A stretch of 64,000 nt of DNA from NCBI GenBank assembly GCA_028551475.1, contig CM052360.1:5754501-5818500 (forward strand), written 5' to 3'. Positions 1 through 12,877 of this stretch are shown one piece after another. The DNA comes from Casuarina equisetifolia. Lineage: Eukaryota; Streptophyta; Magnoliopsida; Fagales; Casuarinaceae. Below the pieces are notes generated by a model, which was not told the DNA's origin, did no database searches, and saw only the letters and a list, made by a program, of their open reading frames with translations. Each line of letters starts with the position of its first letter. Position 1 is the first letter of the stretch. The position numbers were made by a program, and so were the translations under genes.

Positions 1-939
1 ATTGAATTGCTAGTACAACCAATTCATCATTAAAAAACATGTAGGCCAATCATCACTTTGACCAAATAGTTAAGTCATCCTCTAACATCAGAATTACTTG
101 TCAAATTCAGAGAGTGATATCGTAGGATGTCTTGCCCACTGCACTTCTCAATCCCATTGTCCTCACTCCTTTCCTTACCAACTGTGTATCTAGTTAATGC
201 TTTACCAACATGCGTGCCTGTTCCCATAAATACTTCAGATGCATGTTGACTCTCATTTAATGCCATTGACTGAGCTTCTTCTAATCCTGCTTGTTGGAAT
301 TTATTTAAAAGAAGATAAGACTCCAGATTCCCAAAATTCTATTCATTGCCTTGGGTTGAAGCCAACCTCTTAATTTGAAAAACTGCAGCAAAATCGAAGC
401 CTACACCTTCATTAGATTGAGGTAATTATTTTCGTGTTTTTCCTCCTCCACTGGCGATGGAATATTTGATGGAGGAGACTGGGTTTGTTTCCTGGTATAA
501 TTAGATTGCTTTCACAAGCATTACTGACCATGGGTAGATGTATAGAGAACCAGATATTATGGTTTACCCTCTACACCTTATATTCTCTTACTTCTGGAAG
601 TTTTGGGAGTGATCTAGCTGTATCATAACGTGTCAGTGTTTCAATCCACAACCTCGAAGAGGTTAGCAGAACTGAGAGAACTGTGGAACAGAAACATAGC
701 ACCCGTTAAACTGAACTTAATGTTGCCTCCTAGCTGTGAGGGTCTGTGGTTTATCATCTTCAATAACTGCCGATTGATTTCATATTAGAGTTTGCGTTAG
801 AATTTTAGATTTCACTAGTTTTTTGATTTCTCATTGTTCATGTGAATGCATTCCTTTCTTGGCCCCAATTGATATGTGCATGTGGATTTTTGATAGTCTA
901 GGAGTTTCTAGTTCTTTACACCTCTTTGTATTAATATAG
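1..939 (+). other. Probable intron of the MRD1-like gene
   Basis: No exon could be recognised here. The sequence ends in an acceptor (AG at 938-939) and the exon at 940 starts inside a codon, so most of this stretch is probably intron. A 63-codon minus-strand open frame at 75-266 has no recognisable domain. Confidence 0.5.
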
Positions 940-2101
940 GGATGCTCCGCTATATCTGGAATGGGCTCCTGGCAATATCCTTGATCATAGTTCTACATCC
1001 AATACTCATGAAAAAGACAATGCCATTGGTGAACATGATGCCAAGAGGATAATGCTGGAGCAACAAGTGGAAGGATTAGTCAATGTGGACATTGATCCTG
1101 ATAGAGTTGAGGTTTGATATGCATTCCCTATTTGCACATTATTTTCATGTCTTCATCGTAACATTTCTGTTTATCACATTTCTGAGGATGCCATAGCTTC
1201 TAATTACATATTAGAAGTGCTATCAAGCTTCTGTGGAAATTTGTAGTATTGACAATCTGCTGCAATTTTTGAGGCCAATATCTTTGGTTTTCTTTTGATA
1301 TTTGTTCTTCTGTTTCTGCATGCATTGTGTGCAGCTTGAAAATTTTAATGTGTTGTTGGAAATTAGTCGTGTTTAACTGTGTCTGATCTCATTATGAAAT
1401 TGCAATATCAAGTGATAAAGGTTTCATCCTGTATTTGCAGATTTAGTTGTAAGCCTGCTTGTTATTAGCCGCTGGATGCATGTTGTTTGAGTTTGCAGTT
1501 GGCTCAGTTTATAGACTAAATGGGCCTAATTTTTTTGTATTGAGTGTTGTCAGTAGCATTATTGTATTAACAGGTTAGATTGCTATTATAGCTATTGTTA
1601 TTGTTGTGGTCATTATTCTTACTACGATTATCATGTCATTATCGCTGTTGTTTTTGCTATTGTTATTGTTTACATAGATGTAAAAACAAAGTTATGGAAA
1701 AAGGAACACATTAAGTCAAATAAAAGAAACCATAACATAAAATCAACAACACGGAGCTATGACTTTTGGTTAGGAAGTGATAATTGAAAAAAGAAAACAA
1801 TATAAAGGCATATAGTTTATATCCCATTAACAAGATCTAAAGCAAAACATCACAGATTTTTGACTAATAAAAAAAGAGAGTAATTCCCAACGTTTTTCTT
1901 TTTTAATTGGTGTTTAAATAGGATTCATTGTCCTTTTAGGAAAACTAGGACAGAAGCAAGCTGGTGTGGATGCATGAGCTCTGTATAAGCATATATACAC
2001 AAGCAACATACTGCCAAAGAGATTTGGTGTCATCCATCGTAGGATTTTATTTGCATTTAACTGTTTGCGCAATCTAAAATGAACAAAGAATCTCCCTTTC
2101 C

Positions 2102-2148
<47 letters not shown>

Positions 2149-4714
2149 TCAAGATGAAGCGTCTTTCATGTTTAATGGTCATAGTCCTTACTCTTGGTGA
2201 AATTATCATATTGTATTTTTATTAGTTAAAATTCATATTTTCTGTGGTCATAAACTGAGGGACTTCGCTGTTGTACTCTTGTGTTTTTTAGTTATTATCA
2301 CATGTCGAGTCAAATGAGACTTATTTTGAGGTGACGAAATGATCAAACATAATCATTAAGATCGCTAGAGAGAGAAGAAAATACCTCTCATTGACCACTG
2401 CTTTAACAAATTTTACCCATGTACTGGGAATTTTGTTCTTCTGTTGCTTCACAGAAGACTGTTGCATTGTGATGTTCTTCAATCATCATGCAGCTTTTAT
2501 TTTATATGCTTGTGGATGGTGTGCCTATTTCTGATTTTCCAATTAACCTTTCTCTTTTATGCTTCAGTCACGGTCTCTGTTTGTCAAGAATCTAAATTTT
2601 AAGACCTCTGAAGAGGGTTTGAAAAAGCACTTTAGCGAGCACATGAAGGAAGGAAGAATTTTAAGTATCAGGGTAATTATCTCTTCCCTTATTGCTTTCA
2701 ATGTTTTCTATATGCAGTAATGATCTTATCTTTTGCTGTATGTCTGGTCACGTGCAGGTGAAGAAGCACTTAAAAAACGGGAAGAATGTCTCCATGGGTT
2801 TTGGTTTCATTGAGTTTGATTCTGTTGAGACAGCAACGAACGTTTGTAGAGATTTACAGGTGCTAATAGACTTTTACCATAATTACTCGCATAGTAAAAG
2901 GAAACTTTGGAAGCTTATTGCAGCTCTCACGCTTTCTCTTATTTAGGTAACTGTTTTGGATGGGCATGCTCTCATCTTGCAACTTTGTCATGCAAAGAAG
3001 GATGAACAAGTGGAGAAAAAAGTTGAGAAGGATAAGAGTTCAACCAAACTACTTATAAGAAACGTAGCATTTGAGGCAACAGAGAAAGATCTAAGACAGC
3101 TATTCAGTCCATTTGGCCAGGTTATTGCTTATATTATTTAGTCATTGATTCATTGTGTTAAATGCATATATAATTCTGGGAAATGTCTCCGTGAAGTTGG
3201 AGAGGTTTGGTAACTTTACTTCTAGAATGGTTTATCGGTCTACACTTTGCAGTTAACCCATAAAATCAAGGTGCATGAGTAGAGAATGATGTGTTGTGCT
3301 CTCAAAACCTCTTTCAAGCTTTTTAGGTTAATTTCTACTTGTGATCATTCGAAATTTAGAAATCCAAATCAGTGTTAGATGTGCTTTCACTTTGATGGTC
3401 AAAATTCTTACCTAGCCTCTAAGCTGAACTGTGTGCAACTTTGCAATGTGATATGCGATTTGGAAAATAAATCCCTGAGTATCTGAGGTCTGGAAGTGTG
3501 TTGAATGAAGTTAATGACATGAGATCTGATGACAAACTTTGTCGGTTTGTTTTTCTGAATAGGTATTGCGCAAGAGTACTCGAGAGTTCAGATGTAAGAG
3601 TCTAGGATTGCTTATCTGACAGGTTTTGTTTGTTTCTATGTTGGATACATCTTGTCCATATTTTGAGAGTTACTTTCGGTAGGAGAGAACTAGGAAATGA
3701 AGAAAACTTGAGCTAATCAGTTTGACCGCTTTGATGAGAATCAGAAATATGTGGGGGAAAAAAGGCATGTCAACAAGATAAATTTAGTTAGAATCACCAG
3801 AAGATGAGATATCTGAATTTAAAGAAGAAAAATATTTAAGAATAAAGCTTTTAACCAATAAAGCAATCTGTGTGACCAGTTTAACTAATTGGCCAAGGAA
3901 CCACTTCTCTTATAGGTTGCACTGTAAAAAAAAATAATTGTAAGAACTTCCTCCCAAAAAGGAAGAGGAGGAAACTCAGTTAGGCCCGCTAAATAAGGCC
4001 CAATTTAGTTGAATCAGATTATATTATTATATCTCAACCGTGATTAGATCTGATGAACTTCGTTTGTTAATGGGATCCTGTTGTGATTGTCACAATCGTG
4101 CATGTGCATACATCCAGAAAGGTTATCAGCAACACCTCTTGGATTTTGTTTATTAAGTACGCCACTGTTGTGAAAGATTGTAAGAAGCTCAGATTTATGA
4201 GGATTGCTTGTTGACTGTTTTTCCTCTCACAGCATTATTCTGGTTTTCGCCATTTATAAGCTGAATATGTGTGAATTGTGTATCATCATATAGTCTAAAG
4301 GAACTATTGCTTTTTCTAATTGACGTTCTTCTTGTTGTATAGATTAAGAGCCTAAGGTTACCAAAGAAGTTTGGAAACCATAGGGGGTTTGCGTTTGTGG
4401 AGTATGTTACAAAGCAAGAAGCAGTAAATGCAATTCAAGCGCTTTCAAGCACACATCTCTACGGTCGGCATCTGGTAAGCATTCTAGAGGTGTAGCCCCT
4501 TTGCTATTGAGACAATTGAAAGGTTGCCATAATTGTTCTTATATACTTCCAGGTGATTGAGAGAGCAAAGGAAGGTGAAAGCTTGGAAGAATTACGAGCG
4601 AGAACAGCTGCTCAATTTGCAGAAGAGCAAAATCCAAATAACGTATCCAAGAAGCGAAAGCACAGAGCCATCCTGGATGAAGGAAGATTAAAGTTTGAAA
4701 GAATAGCTGATTAG
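940..4714 (+). CDS. MRD1: MRD1/RBM19-type multiple RRM protein, 3' part
   Basis: C-terminal part (about 282 residues) of a multi-RRM nucleolar protein that, in the MRD1/RBM19 family, binds pre-rRNA and U3 snoRNA during 40S ribosomal subunit processing. Exons read from GT-AG sites and frame: 940-1111, 2568-2672, 2758-2859, 2947-3120, 4343-4474, 4553-4714 (stop TAG). The first exon gives [13 protein letters not shown], typical of the end of RRM4 in this family. The next exons carry an RRM with RNP2 SLFVKNLNF and RNP1 GFGFIEF. The last RRM has LLIRNVAF and RGFAFVEY, followed by a basic tail (KKRKHRA). All intron phases agree. The first exon needs one base from an upstream exon, so the earlier RRMs and the start lie to the left of the window. 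It is convergent with Z-ISO, with about 640 bp between the stops. Family assignment is firm from motif order; the symbol is by homology. Confidence 0.88.
2101..2148. repeat. Compound (CT)n(CA)n microsatellite
   Basis: About 26 bp of CT dinucleotides run directly into about 22 bp of CA, inside an intron of the MRD1-like gene. It is probably length-polymorphic. Confidence 0.95.
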
Positions 4715-5355
4715 TACTTTCATGCTATTTTCGGGTTACATAAATGTCGGAGCGTAAATGCTATTTGTTCCAAGGTTATAGAATTTTTTTTTTTTGTTTT
4801 TGTTTCATATCCGGCCCCGATTTTGCTTTTTAGGGGCCAGTTGTCTTTAGAACTCCGATGGTAAAAAGCCAGGCCAGCAGGAAGGGGTTAAGGGGCGCCA
4901 AACACCTTCCCCTCTTTGTGAGTATATAAATACTGCTCAAGTAATTTGGAATTTTATAAACTTATTAAAGAAGCTGTTTAGTTCTTATTTTGAGGTTTTG
5001 TTTGGTTGTCTCGGTCGAAATTTCGAGGAGCTGCACGAGGCGAGGCTATGGAAGCTGTTTTTTTCTGCGTAGGTCGGTAGTAGGACTTATAACCAGCAAA
5101 CGTGCTAGAGCTTGTCTTAAAAAGTATGAAGAGTAGGACTCATGGCCTAGCATATTTCTTCCTAGCTTCCTTATCACCGAATTTAACTGCATCAAGAACC
5201 CCAAGAATGTCATAAATTTTAGTACTCTTGGCATAAAAGTCTCGGATCATAATATATCAAAAAGAGCCCGGATGAAATTTGTCGATGTTCATCGTTTATA
5301 TACAATTCCAGAATCAAGCGTGTCGTGTGATAGAGAGGAGATGAGTGTATGTACA
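4715..5355. other. Convergent 3' intergenic region
   Basis: Holds the 3' UTRs and polyadenylation regions of two convergent genes, MRD1-like (+) and Z-ISO (-). A T-rich run lies near 4783-4802. No further gene was seen. Confidence 0.6.
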
Positions 5356-7546
5356 CTACCAATGAAGCCGAAAACTGGCAGCACGCATTAGCGGGTGTGC
5401 AAAGTATGCGCCCAATGTCAATGCTGTTATTGTCAGATATGGCAACCGAACGAACTCCTTGTAGTATTCTTTTGGTAACTTTTGACGACCTTCGAGGATC
5501 GCTGCAAATGGAATGACGCTTGTTCGCCTCTTCACATCTTCAAAAGCATCACCATATCGTACAGCTAACCTCCTATCTCCATTCCAAACACCAAAGAGAT
5601 GGTGTCCAATCAATCCAATAGAGGCTGCTACTGCCACGGAGTTCCCAATCCAAATAGTATGAGCCAGGCACCAGATTACCTGCCCAACCATCTGAAAAAA
5701 AAAACACAATCTTCAAGGCCTAAGGGAATGTTTGTGAGGCTGGCCAGGTGTATAGTTGTTTGTTAGTGTGTGTGTGATGTAATATGAGTCAATTTTGTGG
5801 TTGATGAAGACATTATCTATACTTTCATCAACATTTGTCTCTGATATTTCTACGTTATCCATCCACTGGACCTCTGTTGACTTCAGCAAAACTGAAGACA
5901 ACATGTGAAGGGACAAGGAAACAGATGCAGTTGCATTGTCTAACACACCGCAGAGCAACTTTTCAGGCAAAACACCCACCTAGGGATTTTGTTAACGTTG
6001 GGAAATGTTAGATAAACCACTGACTGCCCGAATAAGATCATACGTTGAGATTGATTCTAGGTTCTAGGATCTTGAGATAACTAAGATAAAAGGTAGCATC
6101 CATCCCAACACCCTACATCTTCCAAACTCTTAGCAAACATATTCTAGAATAGCCATTGATAACAAGATGATAGGCTTCATACCTGGGGGTGCCTGGTAAT
6201 TCTTATGATCCCAGTTTCCCAAAGATGCATTTTGGGCTTCTCGACTGCTGCTACCTCTAGAAGATTAAAGGTTGAAGGATAAAGGAAAAAGAAGGATACG
6301 AAAGAAGAGAGCCAGACAAGTTGGTGTACCCCGGGAACACTCTGAAGCTGCCATAATTGTAGTCCATCATATCTGTGATTGATGAAATACACCTGCATCA
6401 CCCCTTGTAAATATCAACAGGCCAGAACAACATAAAAGAAACAGCAACAACCATCAAACTCAGTAGGAGGAAAAGGCTCATCATGATTAAAACTGACAAC
6501 TCACAATTGTACTAACAGCCAAAGGTAGGGATACCCCGGCAAACAGAACCCGGTAAGCCCGTTCTCCAATGAGTTCCTCACCTGCATCTCGGAGGCTTGC
6601 CAAGCCACTGTGTACAACGGCAAAAATAAGAATAAGAGCCAACATCACAACCTGCAAAATATTTGTTTCAAGACTCAGATGTAAAATCAAAACAAAACAA
6701 GAGTTTCACAGAGTATTGCCTAGCTCTTCGTCTTCAATCTGTTCTTCATTGTCCTTAAAGACAAAGATTCATTCTTCATATTTAACTGAAGACAAACAAC
6801 AAACAGATCTACGACCCCTATGTTTGCCCCTTGTTTTATCTTCTTGTTGTTAGGATTTGAATTGAACTAAGGCGAAGCAATTCAAGAGAAGGGATACCAT
6901 AAGAGTCGTCACTCAGATGCCGGATTACCAATATCACGATTGGTGACATTTATGCGTTGGATTAATCGAACAATGTCTACCACGGCTAAATTCAACTCTA
7001 CTTCTATAAAGGCAGAGCTTTTATTACAACCCTGATCGGCTAACTGTTACCCTTTTCAGAGAGCAAGCAGATGGTAAGGGAAAAAAGGGTAAAGAAAAGG
7101 AACTAACCTCGTGGCTGTCCGAAAGTTCAGAAACAGCGTCGATAAAGGCTTTGCCGAGCCCCGTGGAGTTATCAATCCAAGCCAAGTTAAGCAAAAAGAG
7201 AACAACTCCAAGAACAACAGAGAAATAAATCCAAGAAGATATCTTCTGCTCGCTCAAGTCGAAAGCGGCAGATTCCTCGCCCACCAACCCCATCCCCAGA
7301 GGCTCGTCATCGTCACGAACACGATTGGACGACGAGTTCTTTGTATCGAGGGAAGCGCGTGGGGAACAACCGAAAATTCCTAAGGGAACTCAAGCCGGAA
7401 GGAAATGGTGAATTGTGGAGGGACCAGTTGAAGGAGGGTCTGAGGGCGGAGGTAGGCCGTCTATGGAGGTGGGTCTGCTCCTTTGCATTGCGGGAGCGGG
7501 GAGACAAGGGAGGGAAGGCTCTCGTGAGCACGAGCGTGGTACCCAT
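5356..7546 (-). CDS. Z-ISO: 15-cis-zeta-carotene isomerase (NnrU family), frame shift in exon 1
   Basis: Plastid membrane haem enzyme that isomerises the 15-cis bond of 9,15,9'-tri-cis-zeta-carotene in carotenoid synthesis. Coding exons on the minus strand: 7546-7108, 6651-6505, 6392-6183, 5691-5356 (stop). Signature stretches are [60 protein letters not shown] and the end YAHP-like [16 protein letters not shown], matching Arabidopsis Z-ISO over the whole mature part. Several hydrophobic helices fit the NnrU fold. The start at 7546 opens an R/S/T-rich transit-peptide-like stretch. That frame stops at 7313-7315, while the mature frame is open only from 7389 downward, so exon 1 needs a one-base shift within 7313-7389; no intron of sensible size fits. 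A sequence error, a real lesion, or use of the inner Met at 7293 (losing the transit peptide) are all possible. It is divergent from the AVT gene. Confidence 0.9.
5713..5979 (-). other. Open frame inside Z-ISO intron 3, unrecognised
   Basis: An 88-codon open frame lies wholly between the third and fourth Z-ISO exons. Its composition (S/T/D/N-rich, evenly mixed codons) looks somewhat protein-like, but I see no domain. Splicing from 6183 to 5691 gives the family sequence without it, so it is intronic. It may be a retained-intron product or chance. Confidence 0.2.
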
Positions 7547-8745
7547 TTCCAACACACAGTGAAAGGGCGAAGAGAGTTGACAAAACCTCAAAGTAAACGG
7601 GGTATCTACAGGGACTTTATGCTTTGGTGGGTGGGTTTGGCATTTTCTGGCCGGCGGGCTCTTGTTCCTTTCGTTGGTTTCCTCCGTAGAGAGCAGGAGC
7701 AAAGCGAGTGCTATGCTTACTTTGCCATACAAGGGATCAACCGGCACGTGTCATACGTTGTTGATATTCCTCTTTCGTCATCCTCTCCTTGTCATGCGTT
7801 TGATCCGGATGATGCAATCGTCATATGAACAGCTCTTCGATGCCTATTCCCACTGACGCCCAGAAAGCACTTGGAGGAGATGCTTATTCCAGAGAAGAAC
7901 CAAGTGATGTTACGTCCCGATTTCGTAGGTCCGTTGCAACAACAAAAGGCATTTGGTGATTATCTGGAAGTCTACTCCTTGGGCACGGCGAAAAGGCATC
8001 CTTTCCGTCTCCACGTCCAGGAAACAGGGCAGGCATTCTGCAGCCCAACTTTAAGAAATTCATGCCAAAGCGAAAGGGTATAACTTTCAGCTGTAATGGA
8101 ATTGCCGTCAGCTCAAGGTGTGGCCAGAATTTCTTTTGGCCCAACTTTTGCCTACAAATCAACAGCAATATCATGTAAAATTTGCACCTTAAATGTTTTA
8201 GGCCTATGGGAATCTGATGTGAGCCAAAAAGATGGGTTGCATCAGCACCCACCAAGGTTCCTTTGGCATCTCCTCCCTCCAAGTACAGGTTAAGGCAGTA
8301 ATCGAAGGGATTCCCAGAAGCAAAAGAATAGTAAAACACGTAAGAGGAATATGATAAAAGAGGGAATTCTTATGATGAATCCGTCTTCTTGCCTACCAAG
8401 CATTTTTAATATTTCTTGCTCGTGGGCTGCTTACTTGGAGATTAGAATAATATCAAGTGCTCAATTTGCCAACTCCTACGTCGAATTTCCAATAAGCCGT
8501 AGAATCCACTATTGGCCAACCCACAATCTGAGTCATATCTTGCAATGGATTCTTACAAATATTAGTTAGTTTCTTAAATTTAGTATTTTAGTTCTTGGTT
8601 TTCCTCGGTTATAAATACGGCCACTCTTATGCCTTCCCTAACAAGCTCCATCGGCAGTGAAGCTTGTTTTGTAGTTCCTTAGATTCCATCCATCCAAACT
8701 TGTTGGACGTTTTCTTTCTAAGCAAAGCTTGGAACTTTGAAGAGT
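7547..8745. promoter_or_regulatory. Divergent promoter region between Z-ISO and AVT gene
   Basis: About 1.2 kb between two divergent start codons. It must hold the 5' UTRs and promoters of both genes. Several medium-length open frames on both strands (for example 7884-8339, minus, 151 codons) have no recognisable motif and look like chance or a decayed repeat. Confidence 0.45.
8610..8617 (+). promoter_or_regulatory. TATA box of the AVT gene
   Basis: A perfect TATAAATA lies 136 bp before the ATG at 8746, a normal place for a plant core promoter with a 5' UTR of about 100 bp. Inferred from sequence and spacing only. Confidence 0.6.
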
Positions 8746-10316
8746 ATGTCTTTGAAGATATCTAAGTCCACTGAAGACAGGTCATCCCTTCAATCAGGTT
8801 GCCATCCGCATCGCAATCAACTTCCTCTCGAGACAGTGCATGGTGCGAACCTGGACGTGCAGCGGGCAAGCTGCCATGACTGTTTAGAAGGGAGTAGAAT
8901 TTGCGTGTGCGACGATAGCATTAAGGACTTCAAGATTGTCGAGCACCATGCGGAGGCCACTGGGTCTTTTGCTCATGCCGTCCTTAACATGATCGGGATG
9001 GTCATAGGTAAAGTCTTCATCAACCACTCAACTCTGTCCGTTGGTTCCACTCTAAGGATTAATCTTTACATACTTTCTTGCAGGTTTGGGGCAGTTATCG
9101 ACTCCGTATGCACTCGAATCTGGAGGTTGGGCGTCTACTTTTCTTCTGGTAGGACTAGGGATAATCTGTGCATACAGTTCTCATCTTCTTGGAAGATGTC
9201 TTGACAAGAATCCCAAGTCAAGAAGTTACGCAGATATTGGACAGCATGCATTCGGATCAAGGGGAAAAGTGCTTGCTGCATCGTTCATATACCTCGAAAT
9301 TTTCATGGCCCTTGTGTCTTACACAATCTCTTTACATGACAACCTCAGTACAGCACTTTCGGGTTTGCAGATTACGGTGCCTGGGCTTCACGTATCTACC
9401 TCTCAGCTCCTAACAATAATGGCAGTCTTAATTGCTCTGCCGAGTATCTTTTTGAGAGATCTGTCTGCCATATCTCTCCTCTCCTCTGCCGGCATTGCTA
9501 TGTCGCTTCTCATCTTCATATCAGTGCCATGCACTGCCATTTTTGGGGGTGTAGAACCCAATCACAAGATACCAGCCCTCAACCTCCACAACATCCCAGC
9601 AATATCGGGGCTGTACTGCTTCGGTTTTGCAGGGCATATTGTTTTCCCCGATTTATATAAGGCCATGAAAGATCCATCCAAGTTTACCAAGGTAGCTACT
9701 CCTCGTCATCATTAGTGACACAACGCCTTATGGATTCACAGAACTTATACTAATTTATCAGTATCCGATCTTTCAGGTATCTATCGTGAGCTTCTCGTTG
9801 GTGACTGCACTTTATGCATTATTAGCATTCATGGGTGCCAAACTTTTTGGTCCGGAAGTTAATCCTCAAATCACCCTCAGCATGCCTCGGCATCTTATCG
9901 TGACAAAGATTGCATTATGGGCGACAGTGCTGACACCCATGACCAAATATGCGCTTGAATTCGCACCATTTGCCATTCAGCTCGATCATAAACTTCCCCA
10001 TACGATGAGTTCCAGAACCAAGATGATCATCAGGGGCAGCGTAGGTTCATTCCTACTTCTTATGATCCTGGCTCTGGCTCTCTCTGTACCATATTTTGAG
10101 TACGTTCTAAGCCTCACTGGTTCTCTCGTTAGTGTTGGAATCTGCATAATCTTTCCTTGTGCATTTTACAACAAGATCTGCTGGGGCCAAATATCAAAAC
10201 CTCACTTGATGCTCAACTTATCCCTCGTCGCATTTGGCTCTCTTCTAGCGGTATTTGGTACGATTTCCTCATCAAAGTCACTTTTGGAAAGCTTCAGAAG
10301 CACTCGCCGGCCCTGA
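8746..10316 (+). CDS. AVT1: AVT1-type vacuolar amino acid transporter
   Basis: Amino acid/auxin permease family protein (Aa_trans), by family a tonoplast H+-coupled exporter or importer of neutral amino acids. Three exons, 8746-9007, 9084-9691 and 9777-10316, join in frame to about 469 residues with stop TGA at 10314. A hydrophilic N-terminus of about 70 residues precedes the first helix (SFAHAVLNMIGMVIGLGQLSTPYAL), which holds the conserved family motif split over the first intron. About ten further hydrophobic segments follow, with GFAGHIVFPDLY in the middle and FEYVLSLTGSLVS near the end, both typical of the AVT1 clade. The longer open frame starts at a non-ATG codon at 8737; 8746 is the first ATG. 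Length is slightly short for AVT1 (usually 500-550) because of a shorter N-terminal tail. Nearest paralogue (AVT1A-J) cannot be settled by eye. Confidence 0.88.
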
Positions 10317-11139
10317 GAATATGAGTAGCAGATCCGTCTTTGCTGGAGTTAGAAATTTTCTATACTTAAAACACTCCATATACTTGGACGCATCATATAT
10401 AAATAAGTAAAAAAGAAGGCAATCGCATCGGAAGTTCCGAGTGCAACTTGCAGTTGTATTACGATATCGAAGGTGCTTACTTCTTGCGCATCTATGGATG
10501 CTTTGCATAAAATATATCGTGTTAAACTCATGGTCTAATGGCGATTGGGTAAACCGGCACTAGTTGGCCTGGTCGTTGACAAACGGGTGAGAGATAGACA
10601 CGCAAGTTCTCGATTTGGAATCTCACTCACGAAGATATCCCAAGGCCTTTAACCAAACAATTTCAGGTGAATAATCCATATCTGGAACTCTCAAGAATCC
10701 ATCAAGGAACTAGTAGGTAAAAAAAAATAAAAAATAAAAAAAAAGAAAAGAAATAAGGATAAGATGCACGAACAAACTGACGAATGCATCTGATACCCAA
10801 CACCATGAAAAAGTTCAGTATATGTTAAGCAAGACGCGTAAGCCAACTCTAAAGAATAGGGCTTTTTTTTTTTTTCTTTTCTTTTTTGGGTTAGGTATAA
10901 GTATATTGATAATCTTCAAACACCCAAAACCAAGAACAAAAGGACAAATTCCATAAAACAAAACCAGCACACAAGACTGTTTAGGTTCATAAATTCTTAG
11001 CTCAACTTAACTGATAACATGAACTATCTTTTCTATTTAAGAAAACCTAAATTTTCATCTTAAAAGTTATCTCAAAAGTTGAGAAGACATTTTTTCACTT
11101 GAACTTTTAAACTTTATCTCAAGATAACATCTTTTCGAG
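10317..11139. other. Intergenic, AT-rich
   Basis: Presumed 3' UTR of the AVT gene, then AT-rich sequence with poly-A and poly-T runs near 10720-10750 and 10863-10890. No gene, RNA or clear repeat unit seen before the tandem array starts. Confidence 0.5.
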
Positions 11140-12342
11140 GTGGGTCATTTGTTAGTTATCAAAATCATTAATTAAAGAACAAGCTCAACCTAATACAATT
11201 GAAACAAGTCAATGCAATTCACAGTTCTAAAAGAAAAATACAAAGCCGTTGAAAATAACCCTACATGGATCTAAAGAAACATAATCAAATTACTACAATA
11301 AATAATCCTAAATTTTATTATTATTTCATCTCTCTTTATTTTTATGATTCTAATGATGTTTTACGTGATAAATGTGCTTCATTAACTCCTATTGCTACCT
11401 TGAAGTTCACAAAGAGAGTTCTAATAGGTGATTCAATAAAGCCTTTAGAGCAAACATAACAACATGTCATACTTGTTGGTGTCAAACTTAAAGGCCTCAT
11501 CAAATGGTTGATCATTCTAATGATAGTAATTTTGCTTGCATCATTCCTCACTAAAGTTATTGGTGTAGAATTCCACAAAGTTTCAACATCATTCCTAGTT
11601 TAGGCTATTAGTAGTCATGTTTAGGGTTGCTTGTGTAGTGTTGAGCAAAGTTAGGCAATCTCAACTTCTAAAAAATTCAACATCATTCCTAGTTTGGGTT
11701 CTTGGTAGGGAATTTTGCAAAGCTTTGACATCATCCTTTATTTTGGCTATTGGTGTGGTGTTTAGGGCTAACTTAACACTTTCCTTTGTAGAAAACTAAC
11801 CCATCCATTTCTCAATGCTCATCTTCACTTGCAAAAAATCATCACTTCTAGATCTAAATTTCTTATTTACTTGTGGGCAATCATCACTTATAGTTTTGTA
11901 TCAATTGCTCCTTCCTAGATAATGATCCAAAGGTAAACCCCAAGAAAGCAAAAAAAAAATTTTTAGTAAGCAATTTAAATATGAATTTATAATTGTATTG
12001 TGATTTGATTTGGAATTCTTGAAATTTTTTGTCCACCAAAACATTAATTAAATGAACAATACAACTATATGAACATTTTGACCACTAGAACCACTACTAT
12101 GCAATGTGTAGATCATCTATAAAGCTTATAAGTTGTAAATCAAATGCATTAATTTACCATCTAGTTGCCAATTAATATGTTTATGAATTGTTGCATCCTA
12201 TATAGAAATTTGTAAAAGCAAACAAACCTTTCTCTTCAAAATTTTGGACTTTAGCATGTTTTTTAGAAGTATAATCTCTCATGCTAACCCTTTTGTTTTG
12301 CTTCTTGGGCCTTTCTTCTTACAAATTAATTGGTATGGTGAT

Positions 12343-12877
12343 AATTGAAAAACAAGAATCGGAATAATTCTTATTTTTCTCAAGAATATCACAAGAACAC
12401 AAAACGTAAGCTTGCAAATTGTTGAAATGATTTCGATCAATTAAACTGTACAAGGAATTCTAATTTATAGACTAGTAAATAATAGGAAAGAAAAATCGTA
12501 AGACAATTTGATTTAAGTTACATATCTGCGAAATGAATTCGGATTGAAGAAGATCTTGGACGATTTTGGGATTTTTCCCAAACACGGTATTGTCGTGATT
12601 GATGACTTGATCTGATTTCCTGATCTTGTGTTTTGGTGATGATCGATTGTCTCTGTGCTCGAAAAGGAAACTTTTCCGGTGACTGAATTCTGGCCAGATG
12701 CATTTGGAGCTTCTCGAACTTTTCGGTGAGGGAGACGGCGCGGTGCTGAGGAATCGCGATGGTCACAATGTTTACGATTCAGGGCTGACGTGGTTAGTGC
12801 AGCCACGTGTTGTATTTTGGGAGTGAGAGGTGTTGTCATGGCCAGGTGTACGTGGCACGGTAATGTGGGTTTTAATA
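12343..12877 (-). repeat. 3' LTR of the copia element
   Basis: 535-bp direct repeat, the downstream LTR in element orientation. It is followed on its inner side by the polypurine tract (12878-12890) and on its outer side by the GTGAT target duplication. Confidence 0.93.

Noticed and set aside
7415-7828. 137-codon plus-strand frame over Z-ISO exon 1 and its upstream region
   Set aside because: It lies antisense to the Z-ISO transit peptide and has no motif; GC-richer DNA gives long chance frames.
7884-8339. 151-codon minus-strand frame in the Z-ISO/AVT promoter region
   Set aside because: No domain, no splice partner, composition not clearly coding; at best a decayed repeat.
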